From contig CAYTFK010000071.1 of the NCBI GenBank assembly GCA_964436865.1, forward strand, positions 1 to 24,092: a stretch of DNA of 24,092 nt. The letters run 5' to 3'. This DNA comes from JAXGPP01 sp964436865 (lineage in GTDB: Bacteria > Planctomycetota > Planctomycetia > Pirellulales > Thermoguttaceae). Within the stretch, counting starts at the first letter, position 1. Every line of letters starts with the position of its first letter. Below are positions 6,129-13,281 of the stretch, piece after piece. The notes below the pieces were generated by a model, which did not search any database, was not told where the DNA came from, and worked only from the letters and a program-made list of their open reading frames with translations. The translations under genes were made by a program, and so were the position numbers.

Positions 6129-7928
6129 TTACCGCACTCGCCGGACGTAGGCGTAATACGCTCCACACAGTTCCTCGCCGCCCTCATCGTAGAACCATGT
6201 TTGCAGTTCGGCGTGACCCGCAGCGAGTGGCACGCGGAAGACCGCCGACAGATCCTCTTTGGCGACGTCAAGCGACTGATCGACCCCGGCGATCTTGAGA
6301 CGCGCACGGGCGATCGGCAGGGCAGCGCCGGCGGGGAACTCGCCGTCGGCGGTCGGCTGTGGAGGCAATGGGGCCGACAAAGGCGTTGGCCGCTCGCGGG
6401 GCCAACGCCGGAGTTCAAACTCGTATTGCCCAGCGACAGCGACGTCGATGTGCCAGACGCCGTTCTTTCGTTCGCCGCGACGGACTTGATCGCTCTGATC
6501 AAGAAAGACGTCGCGCCACTCGCACGACGAGAGGAGGCTCTCGGGCTCGGCTTCGTGGCCGATCACGACGCGCTCGGGCTCTTCCAGCCGCGGCGACACA
6601 GAATCCCACCATGCCGCGTAACGGGCGCGCAGGCGTGCGGCGATGTCGGGATGCTCGTCAATTACGTTGTGCTCCTGCCGGGGGTCGCTTTCCAGGTCGT
6701 AGAGTTCGGCATCTTGGACCAATCGCCAACGCCGCCACAGGACGCAGGCGTCGCCGCGCTCGGGGGCCGGATGGTTCATGCGGCTGAACTGCACCACGAG
6801 CGTGCGGTCGGGCGGTTCCGCCCGGCCGCGGAGCACATTGGCAAGGCTCACGCCATCGAAACTCGCATCGGGAGGCGGGGCAATGCCGGCCAGGTCCAGG
6901 AGGGTCGGCAGCAGGTCTTGTACCTGAGTCAGTCCGGGCACATCGAGGGGTTCGCGAAGCCCGCCGCCTGGCCAGCGGATGAAGCAGGGCACGCGATGGC
7001 CACCTTCCCAAAGTGTCACTTTGCCGCCCCGCATTCCGGCGTTGAAATAACGCGGGCCAAACGTGCTGCCGTTGTCGGTGAGGAAGAGAACGATGGTGTT
7101 GTCCCGCAACCCGGTCTCACGCAGGAAGGCTTCAAGCCGGCCCAGGTTGTCATCGATATTCGCGATCATGGCCAGATAGCGCACCAGTTGCTCGCGGGCC
7201 GCTGGCGGAAGCTCGGGAATATCGGCCTTGGCGACCGCTGCCGCCAGGGCGTTACGGTAGACTGCCGGAACAAAATGCGGCGAGTGGGGGGCGGCGGTTG
7301 GCAGATAGCAAAGAAAACGCCGGCCCGATTGCGACTGCTCGCGCATCCAACGCATCGCCTCGCGAAAGAAAACATCGGTCGTGTAGCCGGAGAACTGCCG
7401 CCGCTGGCCATTGTGCCAGTAGGTGTCGTCGAAATAGTCGTTGTCCCAGAAGTCGGGCACCGAGCCGATGTGCGACGAGGGATACCAGAGAGACTCGCGA
7501 AAGCCGCGGTCCGCGGGGCGATAGGGATAGTTGTCGCCGAGATGCCATTTCCCGAAGATTCCCGTGGCGTAGCCGGCGGAATCGAAGAGGCTGGCCATTG
7601 TCGGCAGGTCGCGGCGAAGGAGCGTTCGACCACTGCTGACGTTCATCGCCCGGTTCCGCAGCGCGTCGACGCCCGTGAGCAATTGCCCGCGCGTGGGCGT
7701 GCACATCGGGGCAACGTGAAAATCGGCGAGCCGAATGCTCTCGTCGCGGAGGCGATCGAGATGGGGAGTCCTGATCACCGGGTTGCCGTGGCAGGACAAT
7801 TCGCCATAGCCCTGATCGTCGGTGAGGACGAGAAGAATGTTCGGTTTTTCGGCCGCGCTACCAGCGGGGACCTTTGCGAGGGTGCATGCCAGGAGCATGG
7901 CCACCGCAACGAGGATTCGACAGCGCAC
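6129..7928 (-). CDS. Secreted S1-family sulfatase (FGly type)
   Basis: This 599-residue exported enzyme hydrolyses sulfate esters. A signal peptide lies at about 1-26. The sulfatase core begins with NILLVLTDDQGYG, where Asp37 and Asp38 would bind Ca. The formylglycine motif CTPTRGQLLTG follows, with Cys76 as the residue to be oxidised and Arg80 conserved. GKWHLGD and LTDNG, which contribute further catalytic and metal ligands, are intact. A beta-rich C-terminal part lies at about 470-599. The substrate cannot be told from sequence; planctomycetes use many such enzymes on sulfated polysaccharides. The ORF extends upstream to 8087, but I choose GTG at 7928. There AAGGGG sits 7 nt before the start and the signal peptide becomes N-terminal. 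The maturation enzyme for FGly is not in the window. The cyclophilin-like gene ends 94 nt upstream on the same strand. Confidence 0.93.
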   Translation of the reverse strand: MRCRILVAVAMLLACTLAKVPAGSAAEKPNILLVLTDDQGYGELSCHGNPVIRTPHLDRLRDESIRLADFHVAPMCTPTRGQLLTGVDALRNRAMNVSSGRTLLRRDLPTMASLFDSAGYATGIFGKWHLGDNYPYRPADRGFRESLWYPSSHIGSVPDFWDNDYFDDTYWHNGQRRQFSGYTTDVFFREAMRWMREQSQSGRRFLCYLPTAAPHSPHFVPAVYRNALAAAVAKADIPELPPAAREQLVRYLAMIANIDDNLGRLEAFLRETGLRDNTIVLFLTDNGSTFGPRYFNAGMRGGKVTLWEGGHRVPCFIRWPGGGLREPLDVPGLTQVQDLLPTLLDLAGIAPPPDASFDGVSLANVLRGRAEPPDRTLVVQFSRMNHPAPERGDACVLWRRWRLVQDAELYDLESDPRQEHNVIDEHPDIAARLRARYAAWWDSVSPRLEEPERVVIGHEAEPESLLSSCEWRDVFLDQSDQVRRGERKNGVWHIDVAVAGQYEFELRRWPRERPTPLSAPLPPQPTADGEFPAGAALPIARARLKIAGVDQSLDVAKEDLSAVFRVPLAAGHAELQTWFYDEGGEELCGAYYAYVRRVR

Positions 7929-7935
7929 GGATCGG

Positions 7936-7941
7936 CCCCTT
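7936..7941 (-). promoter_or_regulatory. Shine-Dalgarno deciding the GTG start of the sulfatase
   Basis: AAGGGG on the minus strand lies 7 nt before GTG at 7928. It supports this start over the internal Met 10 codons later and over the long upstream extension. Confidence 0.6.
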
Positions 7942-7966
7942 CGTGGTGTTTTCCAGATTGTCTCAC

Positions 7967-7997
7967 GACCGCTTGCCGGCGCAGGACGAAGCCGGTC
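7967..7997 (-). terminator. Hairpin between the cyclophilin-like and sulfatase genes
   Basis: GACCGCTT and AAGC-c-GGTC pair over 8 bp with one bulge across a 14-nt loop. It has no U-tract. It may be a weak terminator, an attenuator or chance in GC-rich DNA. Confidence 0.22.
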
Positions 7998-8022
7998 GAC
8001 GACCAAGGTCGGAAGCAGTTTC

Positions 8023-8715
8023 TCAGCGCGTACGCCGGATCGACTTGATGAGCACCGGTTCGACTGGAGTCTGCTCCATTTGCTCAACGTCCTTTACCGG
8101 AACGGAGGCGATCTTGTCGACGACATCCATGCCTTCGCTCACCTTGCCGAAAACACAGTAGCCGTATTGCTCGGGCGACTGCCCCTGGTGGTCGAGCGAG
8201 GGATTGTCGCTTACGTTGATGAAGAACTGGCACGACGCACTGTCGATGACATCTGCCTTACGCGCCATGGCGATTGTGCCGCGAACGTTCTTCAGCCCGT
8301 TCGTCGCCTGGTTGAACACCTTGCGTATGGCTTCCTTCTCCTGGTAATCGGGGGTGAAGGCTCCGCCGAGAATCGCGTATCCCGCAAACACCTGATGGAA
8401 GATCGTGCCGTCGTAATGGCCACTGTCGACGTACTGGAGGAAGCTGTCCACCGTCCGGTCGGCGTTCTGGGCGTCGAGGGTAATCGTGATGTTGCCCAAT
8501 GAGGTCTCCATGACCACCGTCGGGTGGAATGGATCCTGGGTTCTGGTTCCCGCTGCGTTGGACGCCGGATTGAGCGACGGACCGGCCGCTGCCGCCTGCT
8601 CCGCCGGCTTGCTGCCGTTGATTGCTGCGGGGGTGGCGTCGTCGCCCTTCCCGCTGCACCCGGCCAAGGCGGCGGCCAGCAGACTGGCGGATACGACAAT
8701 GACTGCACTGCGCAT
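8023..8715 (-). CDS. Cyclophilin-type PPIase-like lipoprotein with altered active site
   Basis: This 230-residue protein has a lipoprotein signal (lipobox LAGC, lipidation at Cys20), so it should be a membrane-anchored envelope protein. A low-complexity linker covers about 21-62 and a cyclophilin fold covers about 65-228. Family motifs include TSLGNITITL, YDGTIFH, SASCQFFINV and YCVFGKV. Two normally conserved active-site residues differ. The catalytic Arg of the FHR motif is Gln108 (FHQ), and the Gln of QGG is Leu116 (LGG). Prolyl isomerase activity may be reduced or absent, with peptide binding retained; this is inferred. The start at 8715 is supported by TGGAGG with a 9-nt spacer. It is the first gene of the minus-strand run and is divergent from the ABC operon. 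Confidence 0.9.
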   Translation of the reverse strand: MRSAVIVVSASLLAAALAGCSGKGDDATPAAINGSKPAEQAAAAGPSLNPASNAAGTRTQDPFHPTVVMETSLGNITITLDAQNADRTVDSFLQYVDSGHYDGTIFHQVFAGYAILGGAFTPDYQEKEAIRKVFNQATNGLKNVRGTIAMARKADVIDSASCQFFINVSDNPSLDHQGQSPEQYGYCVFGKVSEGMDVVDKIASVPVKDVEQMEQTPVEPVLIKSIRRTR

Positions 8716-8801
8716 TTCAACAGGCCTCCATGCTCAGGCCCGAATCCGCTTGAGTTCAAGCCCGGCGACGGACTCGGGCCGCGTTCGATCTCGGGTACCC
8801 T

Positions 8802-8830
8802 ATGATCTTGAGAATGCCCATTTTTGGCAA
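8802..8830 (-). promoter_or_regulatory. Candidate promoter of the cyclophilin-like gene
   Basis: On the minus strand, TTGCCA (8830-8825, 5/6) and GATCAT (8807-8802, 4/6) are separated by 17 nt. The predicted leader is about 80 nt and contains the TGGAGG ribosome site. Confidence 0.38.
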
Positions 8831-8876
8831 CCTCGGTTCGTGAAAAAAACTGGGCTGTTCCCAGGCCCGCGGCGCT

Positions 8877-8905
8877 TCGCCAATCACGGGCGAGTCTGTT
8901 ACAAT
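8877..8905 (+). promoter_or_regulatory. Candidate promoter of the ABC operon
   Basis: TCGCCA (4/6) and TACAAT (5/6) are separated by 17 nt. The predicted start near 8912 gives a leader of about 84 nt. The same -10 form, TACAAT, recurs before the DnaJ-family gene. Confidence 0.4.
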
Positions 8906-8995
8906 GCGTTCGAGGAGCAGAGGAGATCTTCTCGCAGAGCGCCAACTAGTCGAACGCCCCCTCTTCCAGGGGTGAAGAAAGGGCTTCAGGAGTCG

Positions 8996-9976
8996 ATGGC
9001 AAGCCGCTGGTTCAACGTCGCAGTCGTGCTCCTCTGGCTGGGGAGTATGGGCTGGTTGATCTCAACGAGAGTCATGCCGGCATTACTGCTCGGCGAGCCC
9101 CCCAACTACCAGACCATTTTGGACGCCCGCCAGGACGAGCCGGCTGTCGCCTGGCAAATGGGATGGCAGAACCGCCAGGTTGGCTGGGCTCTCAGCGACA
9201 CCCAGGAACTGCCGACCGGAATGACTGAGGTCCATAGCCTGGTGCGGTTTGACGATTTGCCGTTGGGCGAGATGGCTCCCGGGTGGCTGCGCCCGATGCT
9301 CCGCGGCGACGGCCTTGCCGATTTCCATCTGGCCAACGTCGACCTCGACAGTATTCTGGTTTTCGATCCGCTCGGACATCTCTCGCGGTTTGAATCGGTG
9401 CTGCGGTTCCAGCCGGGCGAGGACGCGATCAAGGTGACCGGCACGATCGATTCGGGAGTGCTGGCCCTTACGTTCCGCGCCGGTGAAGTGCGATACGAGA
9501 GCCAGATGCCGATCTCGCAGAAGTCGATGCTCGGCGATGCCTTTTCACCGGAAACCCGATTGCCGGGTCTGCGCGAAGGGCAGACCTGGACGATTGAGGT
9601 TTTCAGCCCGTTGCGCCCGGCGAGCGATCCGCTGGAGGTGATCCAAGCCCGTGTCGAACGGATGGAGCGGATCGCCTGGCAGGACGAACTCGTCGATGTA
9701 TGGCTGGTGGTGTATCGCAAGAGCACGGGGGCGGGTCTGGCGCGCGATCTGCCGCAAGCCAGGCTGTGGGTTCGCACGGACGGGATGGTGCTCAAGCAAC
9801 AAGTCTCGTTTCTCGGCGCGGAAATGGTTTTCGTGCGCCTGCCGGAGGACCGGGCCGCCGAAATTGCAGATCAAGTGGAAAAGGAGCGAGCGAAACGGGA
9901 CAGGCAGACGCGCCCCCGCATCAGCGCCGATGCCGACCAGAACGCCGACGACTCGCCAGGGGCCGCTCGCATATGA
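8996..9976 (+). CDS. Membrane-anchored protein of unknown function, first gene of ABC operon
   Basis: This 326-residue protein has one N-terminal membrane segment at about 8-30. A mostly beta-type extracytoplasmic domain covers about 35-290, and a highly charged, probably disordered tail covers about 290-326. I do not recognise a named family. The second half, with a repeated pattern of charged strands (for example QDELVDVWLVVYRK and ARLWVRTDGMVLKQQ), has the look of the periplasmic beta-sandwich proteins often annotated only as DUFs; that resemblance is weak. I start at ATG 8996 (AGGAG at 8988-8992, short 3-nt spacer). The ORF is open from 8486, but that stretch overlaps the cyclophilin gene. 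The stop overlaps the ATPase start by 4 nt (ATGA), so the protein is almost certainly produced with the transporter and may be its accessory or substrate-handling subunit. Confidence 0.82.
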   Translation: MASRWFNVAVVLLWLGSMGWLISTRVMPALLLGEPPNYQTILDARQDEPAVAWQMGWQNRQVGWALSDTQELPTGMTEVHSLVRFDDLPLGEMAPGWLRPMLRGDGLADFHLANVDLDSILVFDPLGHLSRFESVLRFQPGEDAIKVTGTIDSGVLALTFRAGEVRYESQMPISQKSMLGDAFSPETRLPGLREGQTWTIEVFSPLRPASDPLEVIQARVERMERIAWQDELVDVWLVVYRKSTGAGLARDLPQARLWVRTDGMVLKQQVSFLGAEMVFVRLPEDRAAEIADQVEKERAKRDRQTRPRISADADQNADDSPGAARI

Positions 9977-10749
9977 TCCGATTCGAGAACGTCGTCCGGC
10001 GATTCGGCAGCAAGACGGCCGTCGCCGGGTTGAACCTGGAGATTCCGGCCGGCGAATTATTTGCCTTCCTTGGACCGAACGGCGCTGGGAAGACCACGAC
10101 TATCAAAATGCTCGTGGGGCTGCTTCATCCCAGCGCGGGCAAGATCCGCGTGGCGGGGCACGATTCGGTGAGCCATCCTCGCGACGCGACGCGGTTTATC
10201 GGCTATGTGCCGGATCAGCCGTTTCTGTACGACAAGCTGTCGGGGCGCGAGTTTCTCGAGTTCGTCGCCGAGATGAGGGGGCTCGACCGCGCCCAGACCG
10301 CATCGGCCATCGCCCGGCAGAGTGAGCATTTCGAGTTGGGCGGGTTCCTCGATGACCTCACAGAAACCTACTCCCACGGCATGAAGCAGCGGACCGTCTT
10401 CGCCTCGGCTCTGCTGCACGACCCGCCCGTGCTGGTGGTGGACGAGCCGATGGTCGGTTTGGATCCGAAGAGCATGCGGCTGGTCAAGGATCTGTTGCGA
10501 GACAAGGCCACGGCCGGTGCCGCCGTGTTCATGTCGACGCACACGCTGAGCATTGCCGAGGAGGTGGCGGACCGGATCGGGATCATTGACCACGGACAGT
10601 TGAAGTTTCTCGGCACCAAAAATCAACTGGAAGAAGAGCTCTCCACGTTCCGGACTTCGCTCGAAGACCTGTTCCTGAAGATCACCGGTGAGAATGGCCA
10701 AGCCGCGCCCGATCGCGCCACACAGGCCGAGACCACCGGTGAATCATAG
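9973..10749 (+). CDS. ABC transporter ATP-binding protein
   Basis: This 258-residue ATPase subunit powers an ABC-2 type exporter at the inner face of the membrane. Walker A GPNGAGKTT lies at 34-42 and the Q-loop Gln at 82. The signature is the variant form YSHGMKQR at 133-140. Walker B VLVVDEP lies at 153-159 with catalytic Glu158. The D-loop is GLDP and the switch is His190 (STH). All catalytic elements are intact. The C-terminal tail of about 20 residues is Ala/Thr/Glu-rich. The ATG at 9973 overlaps the upstream stop by 4 nt, and the permease starts 1 nt after this stop, which argues for translational coupling. An open frame back to 9700 was discarded because it runs through the previous gene. 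The transported substrate cannot be predicted from the sequence. Confidence 0.95.
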   Translation: MIRFENVVRRFGSKTAVAGLNLEIPAGELFAFLGPNGAGKTTTIKMLVGLLHPSAGKIRVAGHDSVSHPRDATRFIGYVPDQPFLYDKLSGREFLEFVAEMRGLDRAQTASAIARQSEHFELGGFLDDLTETYSHGMKQRTVFASALLHDPPVLVVDEPMVGLDPKSMRLVKDLLRDKATAGAAVFMSTHTLSIAEEVADRIGIIDHGQLKFLGTKNQLEEELSTFRTSLEDLFLKITGENGQAAPDRATQAETTGES

Positions 10750-10750
10750 C

Positions 10751-12559
10751 ATGGCCGATTCCGTTCCCCTGCGACTCGACACCGTAGCGGCCTCCTGGCC
10801 GCCTGATCTGCCTTCGCCGGAGGGCGAAGCCAACGCTTTCTGGCGGATGCGCGGGCGTCTGGCATTCACGGTGCTGGCACAGACCCTCTCGCGGGCCAGG
10901 TTTCGGGTGTCGCTCGTCGCGACGCTCAGCGCGCTGTTGTGGCTGGGGTTGTTTTATCTGTTCGCCGATGGCTTCCTGTTCCTGAAGAACGCGATCACCG
11001 ATCCCGGCTTCCACCAGACGATGGTGGAATTCGTGTTCGCCTTCTTCTTCGCCGCGATGACCATGATGCTCGTCTTCTCGGCGTGGATCATCCTCTACGG
11101 CTCGCTATTCCGCTCATCGGACGTCACGCTGTTGTTGACCATTCCGGCGCGGGCCGAGCGGATCTTCTTGTTCAAGCTTCAGGAAGCAATCCTGCTGAGC
11201 AGTTGGGCCTTCATTTTGCTGGGCAGCCCGATGCTTCTGGCCTACGGCATCGTCTCCGAGGCTCCGTGGTACTACTTCGCGATGCTCGTGCCGTTCCTGA
11301 TCGCCTTCACCTATATTCCTGCCGGGATCGGCGGGATCTGCTGCCTCTTGGTGGTGCGGTTCGTGCCGCGGGCTAGAGTGATCGCGCTGGTGCTCCTGGC
11401 GCTGGCCGTGTTCCTGCTAGGTGTCGCCGTGATCTGGTCGATAACTGGCGGGTCGAGCAGCGAACTGATGACCTACGGCTGGCTCCAGGAACTGCTGGGC
11501 CGCTTCAAAGTCACCCAGAACCGGTTGCTGCCAAGCTGGTGGCTGAGCACCGGGCTATTACTGGCGGCCGGACACGAAGCGGTCGAGAGCGTCAAGTTTC
11601 TCGGCCTGCTGATTTCCAATGCCCTGTTCTTCCGGCTGCTGGCCACATGGTTCGCGGGCCGGCTCTACCGCTCGGCCTACGCCCGTGTTCAGTCGCGAGG
11701 CCGATTTCGGGCCACCTGGGTCGATCATTTGCTGGCCGGCGCCTCGGCGACGGCGGACCGGTTTGTCGCGGCGATCACCGCGCCTCTGTCGCAGCCGATG
11801 CGGCTGCTGATCCTCAAAGACGTCCGCGTCTTCCGCCGCGACCCGGTGCAGTGGTCACAGTTTGTAATTTTCTTCCTGCTGCTGATTTTCTATTTCATCA
11901 ACATCCGCCGGTTCAATTACGGGGCCTACTACTCCGGCTGGGTGAACATGGTGAGCTTCCTCAATGTCTCGGTGGTGGGATTGCTGCTCTCGACATTCAC
12001 GACGCGTTTCATTTTTCCGATGATCAGCCTCGAGGGACGGCGCTTCTGGATCCTTGGCCTGCTGCCGCTGGAGCGAAGCACGATTCTGTGGAGCAAGTTC
12101 TACTTTGCCGCCGGCGGATCAATCCTGCCCTGCGCCGGACTGATCCTGTTGAGCGACACGATGCTGGGGGTCGACACCGTCATCCTGGCCAGCCATCAAC
12201 TCACCTGCCTGATCCTGTGCGTCGGCCTGTCGGGGATCGCCGTTGGACTGGGGGCCAAGATGCCCAACCTGCGGGAACAGTCTCCCTCGCGGATCGCGGC
12301 CGGATTTGGCGGCACGCTGAACCTGGTGCTCAGCACGCTCTACATTGTCGCCGTGGTGCTCCTCACCGCGCTCCCTTCGCACTTCTACCTGGGCATGGTC
12401 GCACCGCGCTACGGCGACATCGCCGGCCGGATGCCAATGCCGCAGTGGCTGGAGACTTGGATCGTGGTCGGAACCGTGGCCAGCCTTCTGCTGGGCGTCG
12501 TGGCGACCGTCGTGCCCATGAGGATGGGCTTCCGCGCATTCCGGGAACTGGAGTTCTGA
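10751..12559 (+). CDS. ABC-2 type transporter permease, large
   Basis: This 602-residue polytopic membrane protein has about twelve hydrophobic segments: roughly six in the N-terminal half and six after residue 370. An amphipathic, basic region separates the halves. The layout fits the large single-chain permeases annotated as putative ABC_tran_2 or YtrC-like subunits, in which two six-helix halves are fused. It would form the channel for the ATPase encoded 1 nt upstream. The N-terminal 50 residues are cytoplasmic and carry a conserved-looking FWRMRGRLAF element. I choose ATG 10751 over the open extension to 10688 because the extension overlaps the ATPase gene. No strong Shine-Dalgarno is present, consistent with coupling. 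The gene ends 46 nt from a convergent hydrolase gene. The substrate is unknown. Confidence 0.9.
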   Translation: MADSVPLRLDTVAASWPPDLPSPEGEANAFWRMRGRLAFTVLAQTLSRARFRVSLVATLSALLWLGLFYLFADGFLFLKNAITDPGFHQTMVEFVFAFFFAAMTMMLVFSAWIILYGSLFRSSDVTLLLTIPARAERIFLFKLQEAILLSSWAFILLGSPMLLAYGIVSEAPWYYFAMLVPFLIAFTYIPAGIGGICCLLVVRFVPRARVIALVLLALAVFLLGVAVIWSITGGSSSELMTYGWLQELLGRFKVTQNRLLPSWWLSTGLLLAAGHEAVESVKFLGLLISNALFFRLLATWFAGRLYRSAYARVQSRGRFRATWVDHLLAGASATADRFVAAITAPLSQPMRLLILKDVRVFRRDPVQWSQFVIFFLLLIFYFINIRRFNYGAYYSGWVNMVSFLNVSVVGLLLSTFTTRFIFPMISLEGRRFWILGLLPLERSTILWSKFYFAAGGSILPCAGLILLSDTMLGVDTVILASHQLTCLILCVGLSGIAVGLGAKMPNLREQSPSRIAAGFGGTLNLVLSTLYIVAVVLLTALPSHFYLGMVAPRYGDIAGRMPMPQWLETWIVVGTVASLLLGVVATVVPMRMGFRAFRELEF

Positions 12560-12570
12560 TCCTGGCTGCG

Positions 12571-12600
12571 GTGCCTGGCGGCGGAGCCAGTGGAGTGCCA
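12571..12600. terminator. Imperfect palindrome between convergent genes
   Basis: GTGCC-TGGC-ggcgga-GCCA-GTGGAGTGCCAC contains a clean CTGGC / GCCAG stem with a 6-nt loop, flanked by repeated GTGCC. It lies in the 46-nt gap between the convergent permease and isochorismatase-type genes. It could serve as a bidirectional terminator or be a dispersed palindromic repeat. There is no T-tract. Confidence 0.3.
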
Positions 12601-12605
12601 CGCGA

Positions 12606-13193
12606 CTAGGACAACGGCATCGACTCGCGGACGAGGCGGCTGATTTCCTTGAATTCGGGCGTGCCAGCGACCTCGCACCACTCGAACAGTGCAGCCTCGG
12701 TCGTGGTCAGCGTGGCCCCGGAGGAATCCATCCGTCCCAGCGCGGTGCGGAGGTCAAGGTCGTGGCGCGAGCCCACCGCGTCGACGGCCACGTACACCCG
12801 CCAACCGTCGGCCAGCAGGTCGAGCACCGTCTGCTGGACGCATACGTGGGCTTCGATCCCGCAAACCAGGAGCTTATGGACTCCGCGCCGGCAGAGGTCC
12901 TGAAACATCGGGCCGCATGCGCCGCAACTGAAGGCGACCTTGGCGGCCGGTTCCTCCAGTCGCTGGGCCAGTTCGGGCACCGTGGGCCCAAGACCTTGGG
13001 GGTATTGTTCGGTGGCCACCACGGGCAGACCGAGAATCTTCGCCCCATCGATGAGCCGCCCGACATTCCACACCACCCGGCGATGGTCGCCGATGGCGGG
13101 CACCAGCCGCTGCTGAACATCGACGACAAGCAGACCGGTATCGCCCCGGGACATCAATTCCGGGCTGCGCGGGAGAGAGCGATTTTCATCCAT
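12606..13193 (-). CDS. Isochorismatase-fold cysteine hydrolase
   Basis: This 195-residue cytoplasmic enzyme belongs to the isochorismatase/nicotinamidase superfamily. The catalytic triad of the fold is visible: Asp25 in LLVVDVQ, Lys85 in AAKVAFS and Cys118 in CGIEAHVCV. The last segment also holds the usual cis-peptide region before the Cys. The length is typical of the YcaC-related, single-domain subgroup. The substrate of this subgroup is generally unknown. I see no metal-binding set like that of nicotinamidases (D-x-H), so nicotinamidase activity is unlikely. Two starts are possible: ATG 13193 and an internal ATG at 13154 (Met14, giving MSRGDTGLLVVD). Neither has a Shine-Dalgarno. It is the last gene of the minus-strand run, 88 nt after the SHD1 gene and behind a strong hairpin. 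Confidence 0.88.
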   Translation of the reverse strand: MDENRSLPRSPELMSRGDTGLLVVDVQQRLVPAIGDHRRVVWNVGRLIDGAKILGLPVVATEQYPQGLGPTVPELAQRLEEPAAKVAFSCGACGPMFQDLCRRGVHKLLVCGIEAHVCVQQTVLDLLADGWRVYVAVDAVGSRHDLDLRTALGRMDSSGATLTTTEAALFEWCEVAGTPEFKEISRLVRESMPLS

Positions 13194-13232
13194 GAGTGGA
13201 AAGATACCCGGTTGAGGCCGCGATCGCCAGTG

Positions 13233-13262
13233 GACCGGCGGCGGGACGTGCCGCCGCCGGTC
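13233..13262 (-). terminator. Perfect 12-bp GC hairpin after the SHD1 gene
   Basis: GACCGGCGGCGG and its exact reverse complement CCGCCGCCGGTC enclose a 6-nt loop (13245-13250). The structure begins 19 nt after the SHD1 stop in the direction of transcription. It is the strongest hairpin I found. It lacks a U-tract, so it may stall or stabilise the 3' end rather than act as a classical intrinsic terminator. Confidence 0.5.
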
Positions 13263-13281
13263 TGGAAGTCGGCCGGAGAGG

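Noticed and set aside
6201..8048. 615-codon open frame on the plus strand
   Set aside because: It is antisense to the sulfatase, whose catalytic motifs are complete. Long antisense frames are expected at this GC content, and the translation shows no domain.
7929..8087. 53-residue N-terminal extension of the sulfatase
   Set aside because: It overlaps the cyclophilin-like gene, and GTG 7928 has a good ribosome site and a proper signal peptide.
8486..8995. Long N-terminal extension of the first ABC-operon gene
   Set aside because: It overlaps the divergent cyclophilin gene and both promoter candidates; the membrane segment starts right after ATG 8996.
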